NCBI GenBank assembly: GCA_964384945.1
Contig: CAYLMK010000012.1
Location: 133,351-197,350, forward strand
Length of the DNA: 64,000 nt
Source: S015-6 sp964384945
Lineage (GTDB): Bacteria > Desulfobacterota > DSWW01
Reading direction: 5' to 3'
In this document: in pieces, positions 47,069 through 56,633 of the stretch
Position numbering within the stretch: position 1 is the stretch's first letter
Layout of the letters: every line of letters starts with the position of its first letter
The notes under the pieces: generated by a model
Database searches by the model: none
Told to the model about the DNA's origin: nothing
Seen by the model: the letters and a program-made list of their open reading frames with translations, nothing else
Position numbers and translations under genes: made by a program

Positions 47069-48871
47069 ATGAATCAGCTTGATCCCTTCCGGGATTTCCA
47101 GAGGAGCCACACTTGCGCCGAAATCTCGGAAGCGGACATCGGCAGAGAAGTTCGGCTCCTCGGGTGGGTTCACCGCAGGCGGGATCACGGGGGAGTGATC
47201 TTCGTCGACCTTCGGGATCGGGAAGGTACGGTGCAGGTGGTGTTCAATCCTCAGCGCAGCCCGGATTCTCACCGTAAGGCGGATACCCTCCGGAGCGAAT
47301 TCGTCGTCGGCGTAAAGGGGGTCGTGTCGAGGCGGCCCGAAGGGATGGCCAATCCGAAAATGAAGACCGGCTCGCTGGAGGTGATGGCCCACGCGTTGTC
47401 GATCTTCAATCGATCCAAGGCCCTTCCGTTCGGACTGGACGAAGATCTGGAAGTCGAAGAGGCGATTCGGCTTCGGTACCGATTCCTGGATCTCCGCAGG
47501 CCCTCCATGGCGGCCAACTTCGCCCTGCGGCACAAGGTGTCCAAGATTACACGGGACTACTTCGACGGACTGGGGTTCTACGAGATCGAAACGCCCTTCC
47601 TGACCCGGAGCACGCCGGAGGGCGCACGCGACTATCTCGTGCCCAGTCGCGTCAGCCCCGGCAGCTTCTATGCGCTGCCCCAGTCTCCCCAACTCCTGAA
47701 GCAAATCCTGATGGTGGCCGGGATGGACCGGTACTTTCAGATCGTCCGCTGTTTCCGGGACGAGGATCTCCGTGCGGACCGGCAACCCGAGTTCACCCAG
47801 GTGGACTTGGAGATGTCCTTTGTGGAACGGGAGCAGGTGATCGAGGTTGTGGAAGCCTGGATCGTCCGTCTTTTCGAGACACTCCTGCAGAAGAGTCCGA
47901 AAAGGCCTTTTCCGCGCATGTCGTATGCGGAAGCGATCGAGGCGTACGGGGTGGATAACCCGGATACCCGCTACGGCCTGAAGATGAAAGACCTTACTGA
48001 AATCGTTCGGGACAGCTCGTTTCAGGTGTTCCGACAGGTCATCGCGGCCGGCGGCATCGTCAAGGCCCTGTGCCTTCCCGGAGGGTCACGGTTGTCCAGG
48101 AAGGATCTGGACAACCTGGACGGCATGGCAAAGCAATGGGGGGCCGGCGGGCTTGTATGGGCGAAGTGCACGGCCGAAGGGCTTCAATCGCCGATCTCGA
48201 AGTTTCTCTCGCAGCAGATCGTGACGGCCGCCGTCGGAGAGATGAAGGCCCGGGAGGGGGATCTCCTCCTGATGATGGCGGGCCTGGCCGGGGATGTGAA
48301 CCCGTGGATGGGCAGGCTGCGGGCCGAACTGGCCGGGGCAAACGGTCTGATCGACCCGACCGCACATGCCTTCACATGGATTTTGGATTTTCCCTTGTTC
48401 CAGCGGGACAAGGAGGGGAACATCACCTCGATGCACCACCCCTTCACCGCGCCGCGTGAAGAGGATCTTCCCCTGCTCGACGAGAACCCCGAGGCTTGCC
48501 GATCCCTGGCCTACGATCTGGTCTTGAACGGAACCGAGATCGGCGGGGGGAGCATTCGTATTCACCGGCCCGAGATCCAGAAGAAGATCCTCGCGATCCT
48601 GGGAATATCCGAAGCAGAGGGGGAAGAGAAATTCGGCTTTCTCCTGGATGCCTTGTCCTATGGGGCTCCTCCGCACGGAGGGATTGCCTTCGGCCTGGAC
48701 CGGCTCGTCATGATCCTGGCCGGCGCGAAATCGTTGCGGGACGTGATCGCCTTTCCCAAGACCCAGAAGGCATCGTGCCTGCTCACCCAGAGTCCTGCAC
48801 CGGTGGACCCCGCCCAGTTGACGGAACTTCACATCCGGACGGTCCTTCCCAGGAAGCCTTCATCCGGCTGA
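47069..48871 (+). CDS. aspS: Aspartyl-tRNA synthetase (bacterial type)
   Basis: 600 aa class II synthetase. OB anticodon-binding domain (VRLLGWVHRRRDHGGVIFVDLRD-type), motif 2 FRDEDLRADRQPEFTQ, the bacterial GAD insertion (about residues 290-420), and motif 3 FGLDRLVMILAG. The length and insertion mark the bacterial type. Whether it also charges tRNA-Asn cannot be decided from the residues I can check. ATG at 47069 follows a GCGGGCGG stretch; a promoter is 80-110 bases upstream. Monocistronic by spacing (173 bases to icd). Confidence 0.97.
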   Translation: MNQLDPFRDFQRSHTCAEISEADIGREVRLLGWVHRRRDHGGVIFVDLRDREGTVQVVFNPQRSPDSHRKADTLRSEFVVGVKGVVSRRPEGMANPKMKTGSLEVMAHALSIFNRSKALPFGLDEDLEVEEAIRLRYRFLDLRRPSMAANFALRHKVSKITRDYFDGLGFYEIETPFLTRSTPEGARDYLVPSRVSPGSFYALPQSPQLLKQILMVAGMDRYFQIVRCFRDEDLRADRQPEFTQVDLEMSFVEREQVIEVVEAWIVRLFETLLQKSPKRPFPRMSYAEAIEAYGVDNPDTRYGLKMKDLTEIVRDSSFQVFRQVIAAGGIVKALCLPGGSRLSRKDLDNLDGMAKQWGAGGLVWAKCTAEGLQSPISKFLSQQIVTAAVGEMKAREGDLLLMMAGLAGDVNPWMGRLRAELAGANGLIDPTAHAFTWILDFPLFQRDKEGNITSMHHPFTAPREEDLPLLDENPEACRSLAYDLVLNGTEIGGGSIRIHRPEIQKKILAILGISEAEGEEKFGFLLDALSYGAPPHGGIAFGLDRLVMILAGAKSLRDVIAFPKTQKASCLLTQSPAPVDPAQLTELHIRTVLPRKPSSG

Positions 48872-49044
48872 GGGGCCCGATGGTTGTTCGCAGCGCGAAG
48901 GCACCTTGCGTGCTAGCGAGGTGTGCTCCGCCGAAGGTCTCTGAAACCGTACCGCGGGACAAGCTGGCATTGCCGCCTCTTCCGGGCCGGCCGGCAAGGG
49001 GGAAAGGGTCATTTCCCGGAATCGGGAAGAAAGGATGGGATGCC

Positions 49045-50313
49045 ATGGAAAAAGACTCGGGACGGAAGAACAGGGCAGACCGCATCTCGGTGAATGCGGA
49101 CGGTTCCCTTCGGGTGCCGAATCGGCCGATCATCCCTTACATCCAGGGGGACGGGACCGGTGTGGATATATGGCCCGCAGGGCAGCGGGTCATGGACGAG
49201 GCCGTCGCGAAGGCCTACAAGGGACGACGGTCGATCGAGTGGCATCGGATCTATGCGGGGGAAGAGGCCATGAAGCGGTTCGGAACGCCCTTGCCGGACA
49301 GCACCCTGCGGGCCTTGCGATCCCATCGCGTGGGCATCAAGGGTCCGCTCACCACGCCGGTGGGGGGCGGCATCCGCAGCGTGAACGTCGCCCTCCGGCA
49401 GGCGCTCGACCTGTACGCTTGCGTCAGGCCGGTCTGCTACGTGCCCGGGGTTCCCTCGCCCATGCGCAACCCGGAACGGGTGGACATGGTGATCTTCCGG
49501 GAGAATACTGAGGATGTCTACGCAGGGATCGAGTGGCAGAAGGGGACGGAAGAGGCGAAGCGGGTGCTGCGTTTCCTGAACGAGGAGATGCTGGCCGGCA
49601 CGGGCAAGAGGATTCGGGCCGACTCCGGCATCGGCGTGAAGCCGGTGAGCCGGCGCGGCACCCAGCGCATCGTACGAATGGCCATCGCGCACGCCCTGCG
49701 GGAAAGGCGCCCCAGCGTCACCCTCGTCCACAAGGGAAACATCATGAAATACACCGAAGGGGCCTTCCGGGAGTGGGGCTATGAACTGGCCAGGAAGGAA
49801 TTCGGGGGGAAAGTCGTTTTCGAGGAGGAGGCAGGCAGCAAGGGCGGGAGGGGGAAAGGTGCCAGGCTCCTTCTGAAGGACCGGATCGCGGACGCCATGT
49901 TCCAGCAGGTTCTGCTCCGGCCCGAGGATTACGGCGTCATCTGCACGCTGAACCTGAACGGGGATTATCTCTCGGACGAGTGCGCGGCGTTGGTGGGAGG
50001 ACTCGGGATGGCGCCGGGGGGCAATCTCGGGGACGGTCGGGCCCTGTTCGAGGCGACCCATGGGTCGGCCCCCCGTTACGCCGGGCAGGACAAGGTGAAC
50101 CCCTCCAGCCTGATCCTTTCCGGTGTGAGCATGCTTGAATACCTGGGCTGGCGTGAGGCCGGGGGCCTCATTCGGGATGCGTTGACCAGGACCATACAGC
50201 AGCGTACCGTGACCTATGATCTCGAGCGCCAGATGCGGGCCGAGGGGCGGAAGGGTGTCAAGCTGCTTCGGTGTTCCGAATTTGCCGAGGCGATTTGCAG
50301 GAACATGAACTGA
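49045..50313 (+). CDS. icd: Isocitrate dehydrogenase (NADP-dependent type)
   Basis: 422 aa. IPYIQGDGTGVDIWP at the N-terminus, GGGIRSVNVALRQ as the isocitrate-binding Ser loop, RENTEDVYAGIEW, VHKGNIMKYTEGAF, and ATHGSAPRYAGQDKVNP. The coenzyme-binding positions keep Tyr in the APRY and TVTYDLER segments and the Arg of the latter, as in NADP-specific E. coli Icd; the APKY Lys is Arg here. Forms 2-oxoglutarate. ATG at 49045 with AAAGGATGGG upstream. mdh begins 17 bases downstream, so icd heads a TCA operon with mdh and sucCD. Confidence 0.96.
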   Translation: MEKDSGRKNRADRISVNADGSLRVPNRPIIPYIQGDGTGVDIWPAGQRVMDEAVAKAYKGRRSIEWHRIYAGEEAMKRFGTPLPDSTLRALRSHRVGIKGPLTTPVGGGIRSVNVALRQALDLYACVRPVCYVPGVPSPMRNPERVDMVIFRENTEDVYAGIEWQKGTEEAKRVLRFLNEEMLAGTGKRIRADSGIGVKPVSRRGTQRIVRMAIAHALRERRPSVTLVHKGNIMKYTEGAFREWGYELARKEFGGKVVFEEEAGSKGGRGKGARLLLKDRIADAMFQQVLLRPEDYGVICTLNLNGDYLSDECAALVGGLGMAPGGNLGDGRALFEATHGSAPRYAGQDKVNPSSLILSGVSMLEYLGWREAGGLIRDALTRTIQQRTVTYDLERQMRAEGRKGVKLLRCSEFAEAICRNMN

Positions 50314-50330
50314 CGGAGGAGAATCCAGGG

Positions 50331-51260
50331 ATGCGAAGACCGAAGATTTCGATTATCGGAGCCGGAAACGTCGGAGCGACTTGCGCCCACTGGGCGGCCG
50401 TGAAGGAACTCGGGGACGTGGTGCTCTTCGACATCGTGCAGGACATGCCGCAGGGCAAGGCACTCGATCTGGCCGAAGCCGGACCCGTGGAGGGATTCGA
50501 CGGAGCGTTCATCGGCACGAACGACTATGCGGACACCAAGGGCTCGGATGTGATCGTCATCACCTCCGGGATGCCGCGCAAGCCGGGCATGACCCGGGAA
50601 GACCTCTTCGAGGCCAACAAGAAGATCATCAGCCAGGTGGTCTCTTCCTGCTCGGAGCACTCCCCGGATGCTTACATTATCATGGTGACGAATCCGCTCG
50701 ACACCATGACGTATCTTGCCAAGCACATCAGCAAGTTCCCGAAGCACCGGGTCATGGGGCAGGCGGGGGTGCTGGATGCATCGAGGTTTCGCACCTTCGT
50801 ATCGATGGAGCTGGGGGTTTCGGTCGAGGACGTCCAGGCCCTGGTCATGGGCGGACATGGCGATACGATGGTCCCCCTGCCGCGGTACTGCACGGTTTCG
50901 GGGATTCCTTTGCAGGAACTCATGGCCGAGGACCGGATCCAGGCCCTGATCGACCGCACCCGGGACGGGGGCGCCGAGATCGTGAAGCTCCTCAAGACCG
51001 GCAGCGCCTTCTACGCCCCGGCGGCCTCGGTCATCCAGATGGTTGAGGCGATCGTCAGGGACAAGAAACGCGTCCTGTCCTGCTCGGCCTATCTGGAGGG
51101 CGAGTACGGCCTGAAGGGGATCTACTTCGGCGTGCCCTGCAAACTGGGCCGGGGCGGGGTCGAGCAGGTCATCGAGCTGTCTTTGACGGACAAGGAGCGG
51201 GAACTCGTGAAGGTCTCTGCGGAAGCAGTGGCCAAGAGCATTGCGTCTTTGAAGCTCTGA
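50331..51260 (+). CDS. mdh: Malate dehydrogenase
   Basis: 309 aa, LDH-like type. ISIIGAGNVGAT is the NAD loop, with Asp of LFDIVQDMPQGKALDL selecting NAD. GMPRKPGMTREDL has the mobile-loop Arg residues that define malate over lactate. VTNPLDTMTY, ASRFRTFVS and GGHGDTMVPLPR (catalytic His) follow. ATG at 50331, preceded by GGAGGAG. Sits between icd and sucC in a tight same-strand block. Confidence 0.97.
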   Translation: MRRPKISIIGAGNVGATCAHWAAVKELGDVVLFDIVQDMPQGKALDLAEAGPVEGFDGAFIGTNDYADTKGSDVIVITSGMPRKPGMTREDLFEANKKIISQVVSSCSEHSPDAYIIMVTNPLDTMTYLAKHISKFPKHRVMGQAGVLDASRFRTFVSMELGVSVEDVQALVMGGHGDTMVPLPRYCTVSGIPLQELMAEDRIQALIDRTRDGGAEIVKLLKTGSAFYAPAASVIQMVEAIVRDKKRVLSCSAYLEGEYGLKGIYFGVPCKLGRGGVEQVIELSLTDKERELVKVSAEAVAKSIASLKL

Positions 51261-51288
51261 GGGATGGGAGAAAGGAGACCGCGGCGAG

Positions 51289-52455
51289 ATGAACATTCAC
51301 GAATACCAGGCAAAGGAGATTTTCCGCCGGTACGGGATCCCGGTTCCGGACGGAAGGATGTGCATGCGGGGCGATTCGGTGCGCGATGCGGTCCGCCAAC
51401 TGGGAGGGGATACCTGGGTGGTCAAGGCGCAGGTTCACGCGGGCGGCAGGGGGAAGGGGGGGGGGGTGCGGGTCGTCCGCTCCGCGGAGGAAGCGGAAAA
51501 GGCGGCCGATGAGATCCTCAGCCGGAGGCTGGTGACCGCGCAGACCGGCGGGGAGGGCCGCGAGGTCCGGAAGGTGCTGGTCGAGCAGGGTGTGAGGATC
51601 CAAAAGGAGCTCTACCTCAGCATGCTCGTGGACAGGGCTTCCAACGCGCCCACGATCATCTGCAGCGAGGCGGGCGGAATGGAGATCGAGCAGGTTGCGG
51701 CCAGGACCCCGGAGAAGATCCATCGGGAGACGATCGATCCGGCCCTGGGGCTGCGTATGTATCAGACACGTCGCATTTCGGAGGCGTTGGGGTTGAAGGG
51801 CCCGGCGTCCAAGCAGGCAGGCACGATGCTCGGGAGCCTCTACCGGCTGTTCCAGGAAAAGGATGCGTCCCTCCTGGAAATCAACCCGCTCGTCGTGACG
51901 GACAGCGGGGACCTGCTTGCATTGGATGCCAAGCTTCAGTTCGACGACAACGCCCTGTTCCGCCACGAGGAGCTTGTTGCGCTCCGGGACATCGAGGAGG
52001 AGGACCCCCTGGAGGCGCAGGCTGCAGAGTCCAATCTGAGCTACATAAGGCTCGATGGGAATATCGGCTGCATGGTGAACGGGGCCGGCCTGGCGATGGC
52101 CACCATGGATCTCATCCAGTATGTGGGCGGGTCGCCGGCCAATTTCCTGGACGTGGGGGGCGGCGCAAACGCTCAGTCGGTGGAGAAGGCGTTTCGGATC
52201 ATCCTGGCGGACCGGCGGGTCAAGGCGATCCTGATCAATATCTTCGGCGGCATCGTGCGATGCGACCGTGTGGCGCAAGGGGTTTCCGAGGCGGCCGGCA
52301 AGGTGGATTTGAAGGTGCCCGTGGTTGTGCGCCTGGAAGGGACCAACGCGGAGGAGGCCCGCAAGATCCTGGCGGACTCCAGCATCGAATTTGTCGTGGC
52401 CCGCAACCTGAGGGAGGCCGCGGAGAAGGTCGTCTCCGCCCTGGGCGCCGCCTAG
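51289..52455 (+). CDS. sucC: Succinyl-CoA ligase (ADP-forming) subunit beta
   Basis: 388 aa with ATP-grasp domain: MNIHEYQAKEIFRRYGIPVP, VVKAQVHAGGRGKGGG, LLEINPLVVT, and the C-terminal NIFGGIVRCDRVA CoA-ligase domain. With SucD it makes succinyl-CoA or, in reverse, substrate-level ATP. A run of eleven G (51456-51466) encodes the Gly-rich ATP loop; the frame is intact, but such a tract is prone to slippage or base-call error. ATG at 51289 with AAAGGAG upstream. sucD follows after 54 bases. Confidence 0.97.
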   Translation: MNIHEYQAKEIFRRYGIPVPDGRMCMRGDSVRDAVRQLGGDTWVVKAQVHAGGRGKGGGVRVVRSAEEAEKAADEILSRRLVTAQTGGEGREVRKVLVEQGVRIQKELYLSMLVDRASNAPTIICSEAGGMEIEQVAARTPEKIHRETIDPALGLRMYQTRRISEALGLKGPASKQAGTMLGSLYRLFQEKDASLLEINPLVVTDSGDLLALDAKLQFDDNALFRHEELVALRDIEEEDPLEAQAAESNLSYIRLDGNIGCMVNGAGLAMATMDLIQYVGGSPANFLDVGGGANAQSVEKAFRIILADRRVKAILINIFGGIVRCDRVAQGVSEAAGKVDLKVPVVVRLEGTNAEEARKILADSSIEFVVARNLREAAEKVVSALGAA

Positions 52456-52509
52456 CCGGGGGCGGAACGGCGCGGGAGAAATCCGGAGAGACAGGAGCAA
52501 GAGGATAAC

Positions 52510-53391
52510 ATGGGAATTCTGGTTGACGAGACAACGCGTGTCGTGGTTCAGGGGATCACGGGCAGAGAAGGCTCCTTCCACGCAAAGGGATGCAAGGAGT
52601 ATGGCACGCAGGTGGTGGCGGGCGTGACACCCGGCAAGGGAGGGCAGGAACACGAGGGCGTGCCGGTCTTCGACAGCGTCGCACAGGCGGTCGACCGGGA
52701 GGGGGCGAACACCTCGCTCATCTTCGTCCCTCCCCCGTTTGCCGCGGACGCGATCCTGGAAGCCGCCGATGCGGGCATTCGGCTCATTGTCTGTATCACC
52801 GAGGGCATCCCGGTTCGCGATATGATCCCGGTCTATCATGCCTTGCAGAGGAAATCGGTGAAGCTCATCGGCCCGAACTGCCCCGGCGTGATCACGCCGG
52901 GCAAGGCCAAGGTGGGCATCATGCCGGGGTTTATCCATCTGCCCGGGTGCGTGGGCGTGGTCTCCAGAAGCGGGACCTTGACCTACGAGGCCGTCAAGCA
53001 GCTCACGGACCTCGGACTGGGGCAGTCCACATGCATCGGCATCGGAGGGGACCCGATCATCGGGCTGCGGTTTGTCGATTTGCTGAAGCTCTTCGCCGAA
53101 GACGTGCAGACCGAAGCGGTCCTCCTGATCGGCGAGATCGGCGGCACGGCGGAGGATGAGGCCGCCCGCTACGTGATGGAAAGCCGGTATCCGAAGCCGG
53201 TCATCGGGTTCGTGGCAGGCAAGACGGCGCCCCCGGGAAGAAGGATGGGCCATGCCGGGGCGATCGTATCCGGCGGGAGGGGCACGGCGGCCGAGAAGCA
53301 GAAGGTCATGGAGCAGGCCGGCCTGGCGGTCTGCCCCAGCCCGGATGCGATCGGAACGACGGTTCAAAAGGCTCTTGCATCCGCGGCGTGA
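52510..53391 (+). CDS. sucD: Succinyl-CoA ligase (ADP-forming) subunit alpha
   Basis: 293 aa. VVVQGITGREGSFHA is the CoA-binding start, then IPVRDM, GPNCPGVITPG, VVSRSGTLTYEA, and the phospho-His segment GRRMGHAGAIVSGG. Length and order match SucD. The ATG at 52510 follows a GAGACAGGAGCAAGAGG region. Last gene of the icd-mdh-sucC-sucD block; rlmN begins 42 bases later. Confidence 0.97.
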   Translation: MGILVDETTRVVVQGITGREGSFHAKGCKEYGTQVVAGVTPGKGGQEHEGVPVFDSVAQAVDREGANTSLIFVPPPFAADAILEAADAGIRLIVCITEGIPVRDMIPVYHALQRKSVKLIGPNCPGVITPGKAKVGIMPGFIHLPGCVGVVSRSGTLTYEAVKQLTDLGLGQSTCIGIGGDPIIGLRFVDLLKLFAEDVQTEAVLLIGEIGGTAEDEAARYVMESRYPKPVIGFVAGKTAPPGRRMGHAGAIVSGGRGTAAEKQKVMEQAGLAVCPSPDAIGTTVQKALASAA

Positions 53392-53433
53392 CCCGGCGCC
53401 TCCGGTGCCGTTGCGGCGCACCAAGGCGGTTCC

Positions 53434-54459
53434 ATGAAAGAAGACTTTCTATCACTGGAACTCCCGGAACTCGAGGGAAGAATTCACGCACTGGGCCAAC
53501 CCCGCTATCGCGCCCGTCAGGTTTTTTCCTGGATGCACGCAAGAGGCGTCTTCCGGGCCGAGCAGATGAAGAACCTGCCGGCGGAAATGCGGGACCGCAT
53601 TGCGCCTTTCCTCCACCCCCTTCCTGTAACTCTCGAGCATACGGTGAAGGCCGAGGACGGCACGCGGAAGTTCCGCTTCCGCCTCCGGGACGGCGAGGGG
53701 ATCGAGTCGGTCCTGATCCCGGAAGCGAAGCGGACGACGCTTTGCGTCTCGACCCAGGCGGGGTGCGGCCTGGGCTGCCTGTTCTGCCGTACCGGACGAA
53801 TGGGATTGCGACGGAACCTGGGGGCGGAGGAGATCCTCGGCCAGTTTTACGCGATCCGCGCCATGGCGGGAAATGCGCAGATCATCACGCATGTGGTCTT
53901 CATGGGGATGGGCGAGCCGCTGGCGAACCCGGACTCCACACGTCGCGCCCTGAAGATCCTGACCCATCCCCTGGGCTGCGGTCTGTCGACGAGGAGGCTG
54001 ACGGTCTCGACGGTGGGGCTTCCGAAGCCCCTCGAGGAGATTTTCCTCGAAATTCCCGTCTCGATCACCCTTTCCTTGAACGCCGCGGATGACGAGACCC
54101 GCTCCCGTCTGATGCCGATCAATCGGAAGCACCCGATCGGAGAGGTTCTGGGCACCCTGAGGCGGATGCCGCTTGCACCCCGCAGACGTTTTACGATCGC
54201 CTATGTGCTCATCGGCGGTGTGAACGACAGCCTGCGGGATGCCCGCAAGCTTGTTCGGATTCTTCACGGGCTCCGCTGCAAGGTCAACCTGATCCCTTTC
54301 AACCCTTTCCCGGGGACCGAACTGAAAAGGCCGAGGCAGGAGGATGCGGCCGCCTTCCAGGAGTTTTTGCGCTCCAAGGGGCTCTCGGCCCACATTCGCT
54401 GGAGCCGGGGAGGGGATGTGCTGGCTGCTTGCGGGCAACTGTCCGGAGAGGCTCTGTGA
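53434..54459 (+). CDS. rlmN: Dual-specificity rRNA/tRNA adenine-C2 methyltransferase RlmN
   Basis: 341 aa radical SAM methyltransferase acting on A2503 of 23S rRNA and A37 of some tRNAs. QPRYRARQVFSWMHARG at the N-terminus, the cluster motif CGLGCLFCRTG, GMGEPLAN, NALDD-type loop, LIPFNP, and the C-terminal GDVLAACGQL, whose Cys carries the transient methyl-tRNA link. ATG at 53434. Same strand as sucD with a 42-base gap. Confidence 0.95.
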   Translation: MKEDFLSLELPELEGRIHALGQPRYRARQVFSWMHARGVFRAEQMKNLPAEMRDRIAPFLHPLPVTLEHTVKAEDGTRKFRFRLRDGEGIESVLIPEAKRTTLCVSTQAGCGLGCLFCRTGRMGLRRNLGAEEILGQFYAIRAMAGNAQIITHVVFMGMGEPLANPDSTRRALKILTHPLGCGLSTRRLTVSTVGLPKPLEEIFLEIPVSITLSLNAADDETRSRLMPINRKHPIGEVLGTLRRMPLAPRRRFTIAYVLIGGVNDSLRDARKLVRILHGLRCKVNLIPFNPFPGTELKRPRQEDAAAFQEFLRSKGLSAHIRWSRGGDVLAACGQLSGEAL

Positions 54460-54581
54460 TTTGGCGTGAAACCCGGGTAGAATCTGAGCAAATCGACCCT
54501 TCCGGCCGATGAAGGGCTGCGGCCTGCGTGGGTTGGGCAACGACCCTCGCTCGTCGCTGTGAAGGTTCCGGGTGAGAGGAT

Positions 54582-56417
54582 ATGTCTTTCGGCTCGCGCT
54601 CTTTTTCGCAGATCCTTCAGCGGTGGAAGGGACGGGAATCCGATCCCGCCCTGGCGCCTCGCGCCGGACCCAGGCTCGGGGTCCGCGCGGCGGCGGCCTT
54701 CTTTCTCGCCCTCGTCTTCTTGACGTTGTGGCAGGGGGGCTTGCTGCCCGCGGAATCCGCCTGGGCCCTGATCTTACTGTGCGCGATGGAAGCCCTGAGT
54801 CTCCCCCTCTATCTCTATGTCTACACCCGGTTCCAGAAAAGGACCCTCCAGGCTTACCTCCATTGGGTTACCGACATCCTGCTCATCACGGCCGGCATTC
54901 ATTTTCTCGGCGGGGAGCAGGCCTTTCTGTTCTCCTTTGTGTACTGCCTCGTCATCCTGTCCACGAGCATGGCGGCCCGGAAGAAAGACAGCTTCCTCCT
55001 GGCCACCATGAGCGCTCTGGCCTACGGCTCCCTGCTCTATCTCGAGGGGACTGGAACGATTCCGCGGCGCGGTGTATGGGACCTGGAACTCGGACCGACC
55101 GAGCGAATCCTCTTTCCGATCTGGAGCGCGGCGTTCTTCTTTTTGACCGCCTACTTTTCCAGCCTCCTGTCCGACCGGCTCCGGGAAAGGGGCAGGATTC
55201 TGGAGACGGTCAATGCAATCAGCCGTGTCTCGGTTTCCTCCCTGGAGTTGCAGGGCATGCTCGCGCGGATACTCAACTTTGTGCTGGAGCACCTCAGAGC
55301 CGATTACGGCCTGATTCGATTGGCCGACCGTCTGCCGGGGGAGCGGAGAGCCTCCAGGGAGACCCGACGGGTACCCGAGGAGCTGACCGAATCGGAGCGG
55401 CAGAACCTTGAAAGTCTCGTCGACAGGCTCCTGGAGGGGAACGAGCCGGTCATCCTTCGTGACTTGAAGAACGACCCGAAGACGAGCATGCTGGAGATCC
55501 GCTGGACGGATTTTCTCATCGCCGTCCCCATTGTGCACAAGGGGGAGAGCGTGGGCCTGTTCGTCCTGTTCGGCAAAAAGGGAAGGAGGGCGGCCCGGCG
55601 GAGGCGGTTCCGCAAGAGCGACCTGGACCTTCTCGTCATGATCGCGCGACAGATCGCAGCCGCTATCGTGAACGCGCGTCTCTACACCAACCTGGAGGAG
55701 GCAAACCTGAACATACGCCGGGCCCAGGACGAGGTCGTGAAGACGGAGAAGTTCGAGGCGCTTGAGGAGATGATCTCGGGCCTTGGACACCAGTTCCGGA
55801 ATCCCTTGTTGGCCATCGGGGCAGCGGCCAAGCGGCTGGACAAGGGGGACCGGATTCCGGAAGCCTCCCGTTTCTACGTGCAGATCATCCAGAGGGAGAC
55901 GGAAAAGCTCGAGAGAATCCTGCGCGAAGTCCCGGGGTTCCACATCGGAAGGGAGTGCAGGCGAAGAGAGTCGGACGTGAACCTGCTGATCGACAAGTGC
56001 CTTTCCCTGGTTTTCGAGCAGGAAAGCAAGAAAGCAGTGGTCATCGAGCGGGACTATGCGGTGCTGAAGAAACCGCTTCCGAACATCGATCCGGATCAGC
56101 TCGAGGTCGCCCTCTACAACCTCCTCAGCAATGCCAGTGAAGCCCTGGGTACCGAAGGGACCCTGAAGGTGAAGACCCGCGTGGTCTCGGGCACCGAAGG
56201 CAGGGTGCTCTGGATCGAGGTGAGCGACACCGGAGGCGGGATCCCACCGGAGGAAGTGGAGAACATCTTCAACCCCTTCTACACCACCAAGCACTGGGGC
56301 ACCGGCCTCGGCCTCACCATGACGCACCGAATCGTGGAGAACCATGGGGGAGACGTACGGGTGCTCAACCGGCCCGGGGAGGGGGTTACCTTCCAGATCA
56401 CCATCCCGAATGCCTGA
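54582..56417 (+). CDS. Membrane sensor histidine kinase with GAF domain (NtrB-like)
   Basis: 611 aa. About six membrane helices (residues 33-200), a GAF domain (about 215-370; LELQGMLARILNFVLEHLRADYG-type start), then the kinase core: H-box GLGHQFRNPLLAIG with His403, N-box NLLSNASEAL, G1 DTGGGIP, and G2 GTGLGLTM. The HQFRNPL H-box puts it near the NtrB/AtoS group, whose partners are usually sigma-54 activators. No response regulator is adjacent, so it is an orphan here. ATG at 54582 after GAGAGGA. Signal unknown. Confidence 0.92.
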   Translation: MSFGSRSFSQILQRWKGRESDPALAPRAGPRLGVRAAAAFFLALVFLTLWQGGLLPAESAWALILLCAMEALSLPLYLYVYTRFQKRTLQAYLHWVTDILLITAGIHFLGGEQAFLFSFVYCLVILSTSMAARKKDSFLLATMSALAYGSLLYLEGTGTIPRRGVWDLELGPTERILFPIWSAAFFFLTAYFSSLLSDRLRERGRILETVNAISRVSVSSLELQGMLARILNFVLEHLRADYGLIRLADRLPGERRASRETRRVPEELTESERQNLESLVDRLLEGNEPVILRDLKNDPKTSMLEIRWTDFLIAVPIVHKGESVGLFVLFGKKGRRAARRRRFRKSDLDLLVMIARQIAAAIVNARLYTNLEEANLNIRRAQDEVVKTEKFEALEEMISGLGHQFRNPLLAIGAAAKRLDKGDRIPEASRFYVQIIQRETEKLERILREVPGFHIGRECRRRESDVNLLIDKCLSLVFEQESKKAVVIERDYAVLKKPLPNIDPDQLEVALYNLLSNASEALGTEGTLKVKTRVVSGTEGRVLWIEVSDTGGGIPPEEVENIFNPFYTTKHWGTGLGLTMTHRIVENHGGDVRVLNRPGEGVTFQITIPNA

Positions 56418-56633
56418 ACCGCTGTTCGACTCGCCCTTTCGAAGGCAGAGGGCGGCAGGGCGAAGGGTCAAGCGGCGGCTGCCCTCCGGAAGGAGTCGCC
56501 CTGAAGAACGCGGCGGCTGGAACGCCGCTGCCGGCGGCCGGTCGCCGCAGCGACCCGTTGCCTGGATTCCAGAGGTTCCGGGCAAGCGGTCCTGCGGCCG
56601 GGAGGAATACAGGTAGGTTCTTGCCCAGTCGCC

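Noticed and set aside
54460..54581. Sigma-54 promoter before the NtrB-like kinase
   Set aside because: A TGGCGTG-like word is present, but the GC/TGC element at the required spacing is not.
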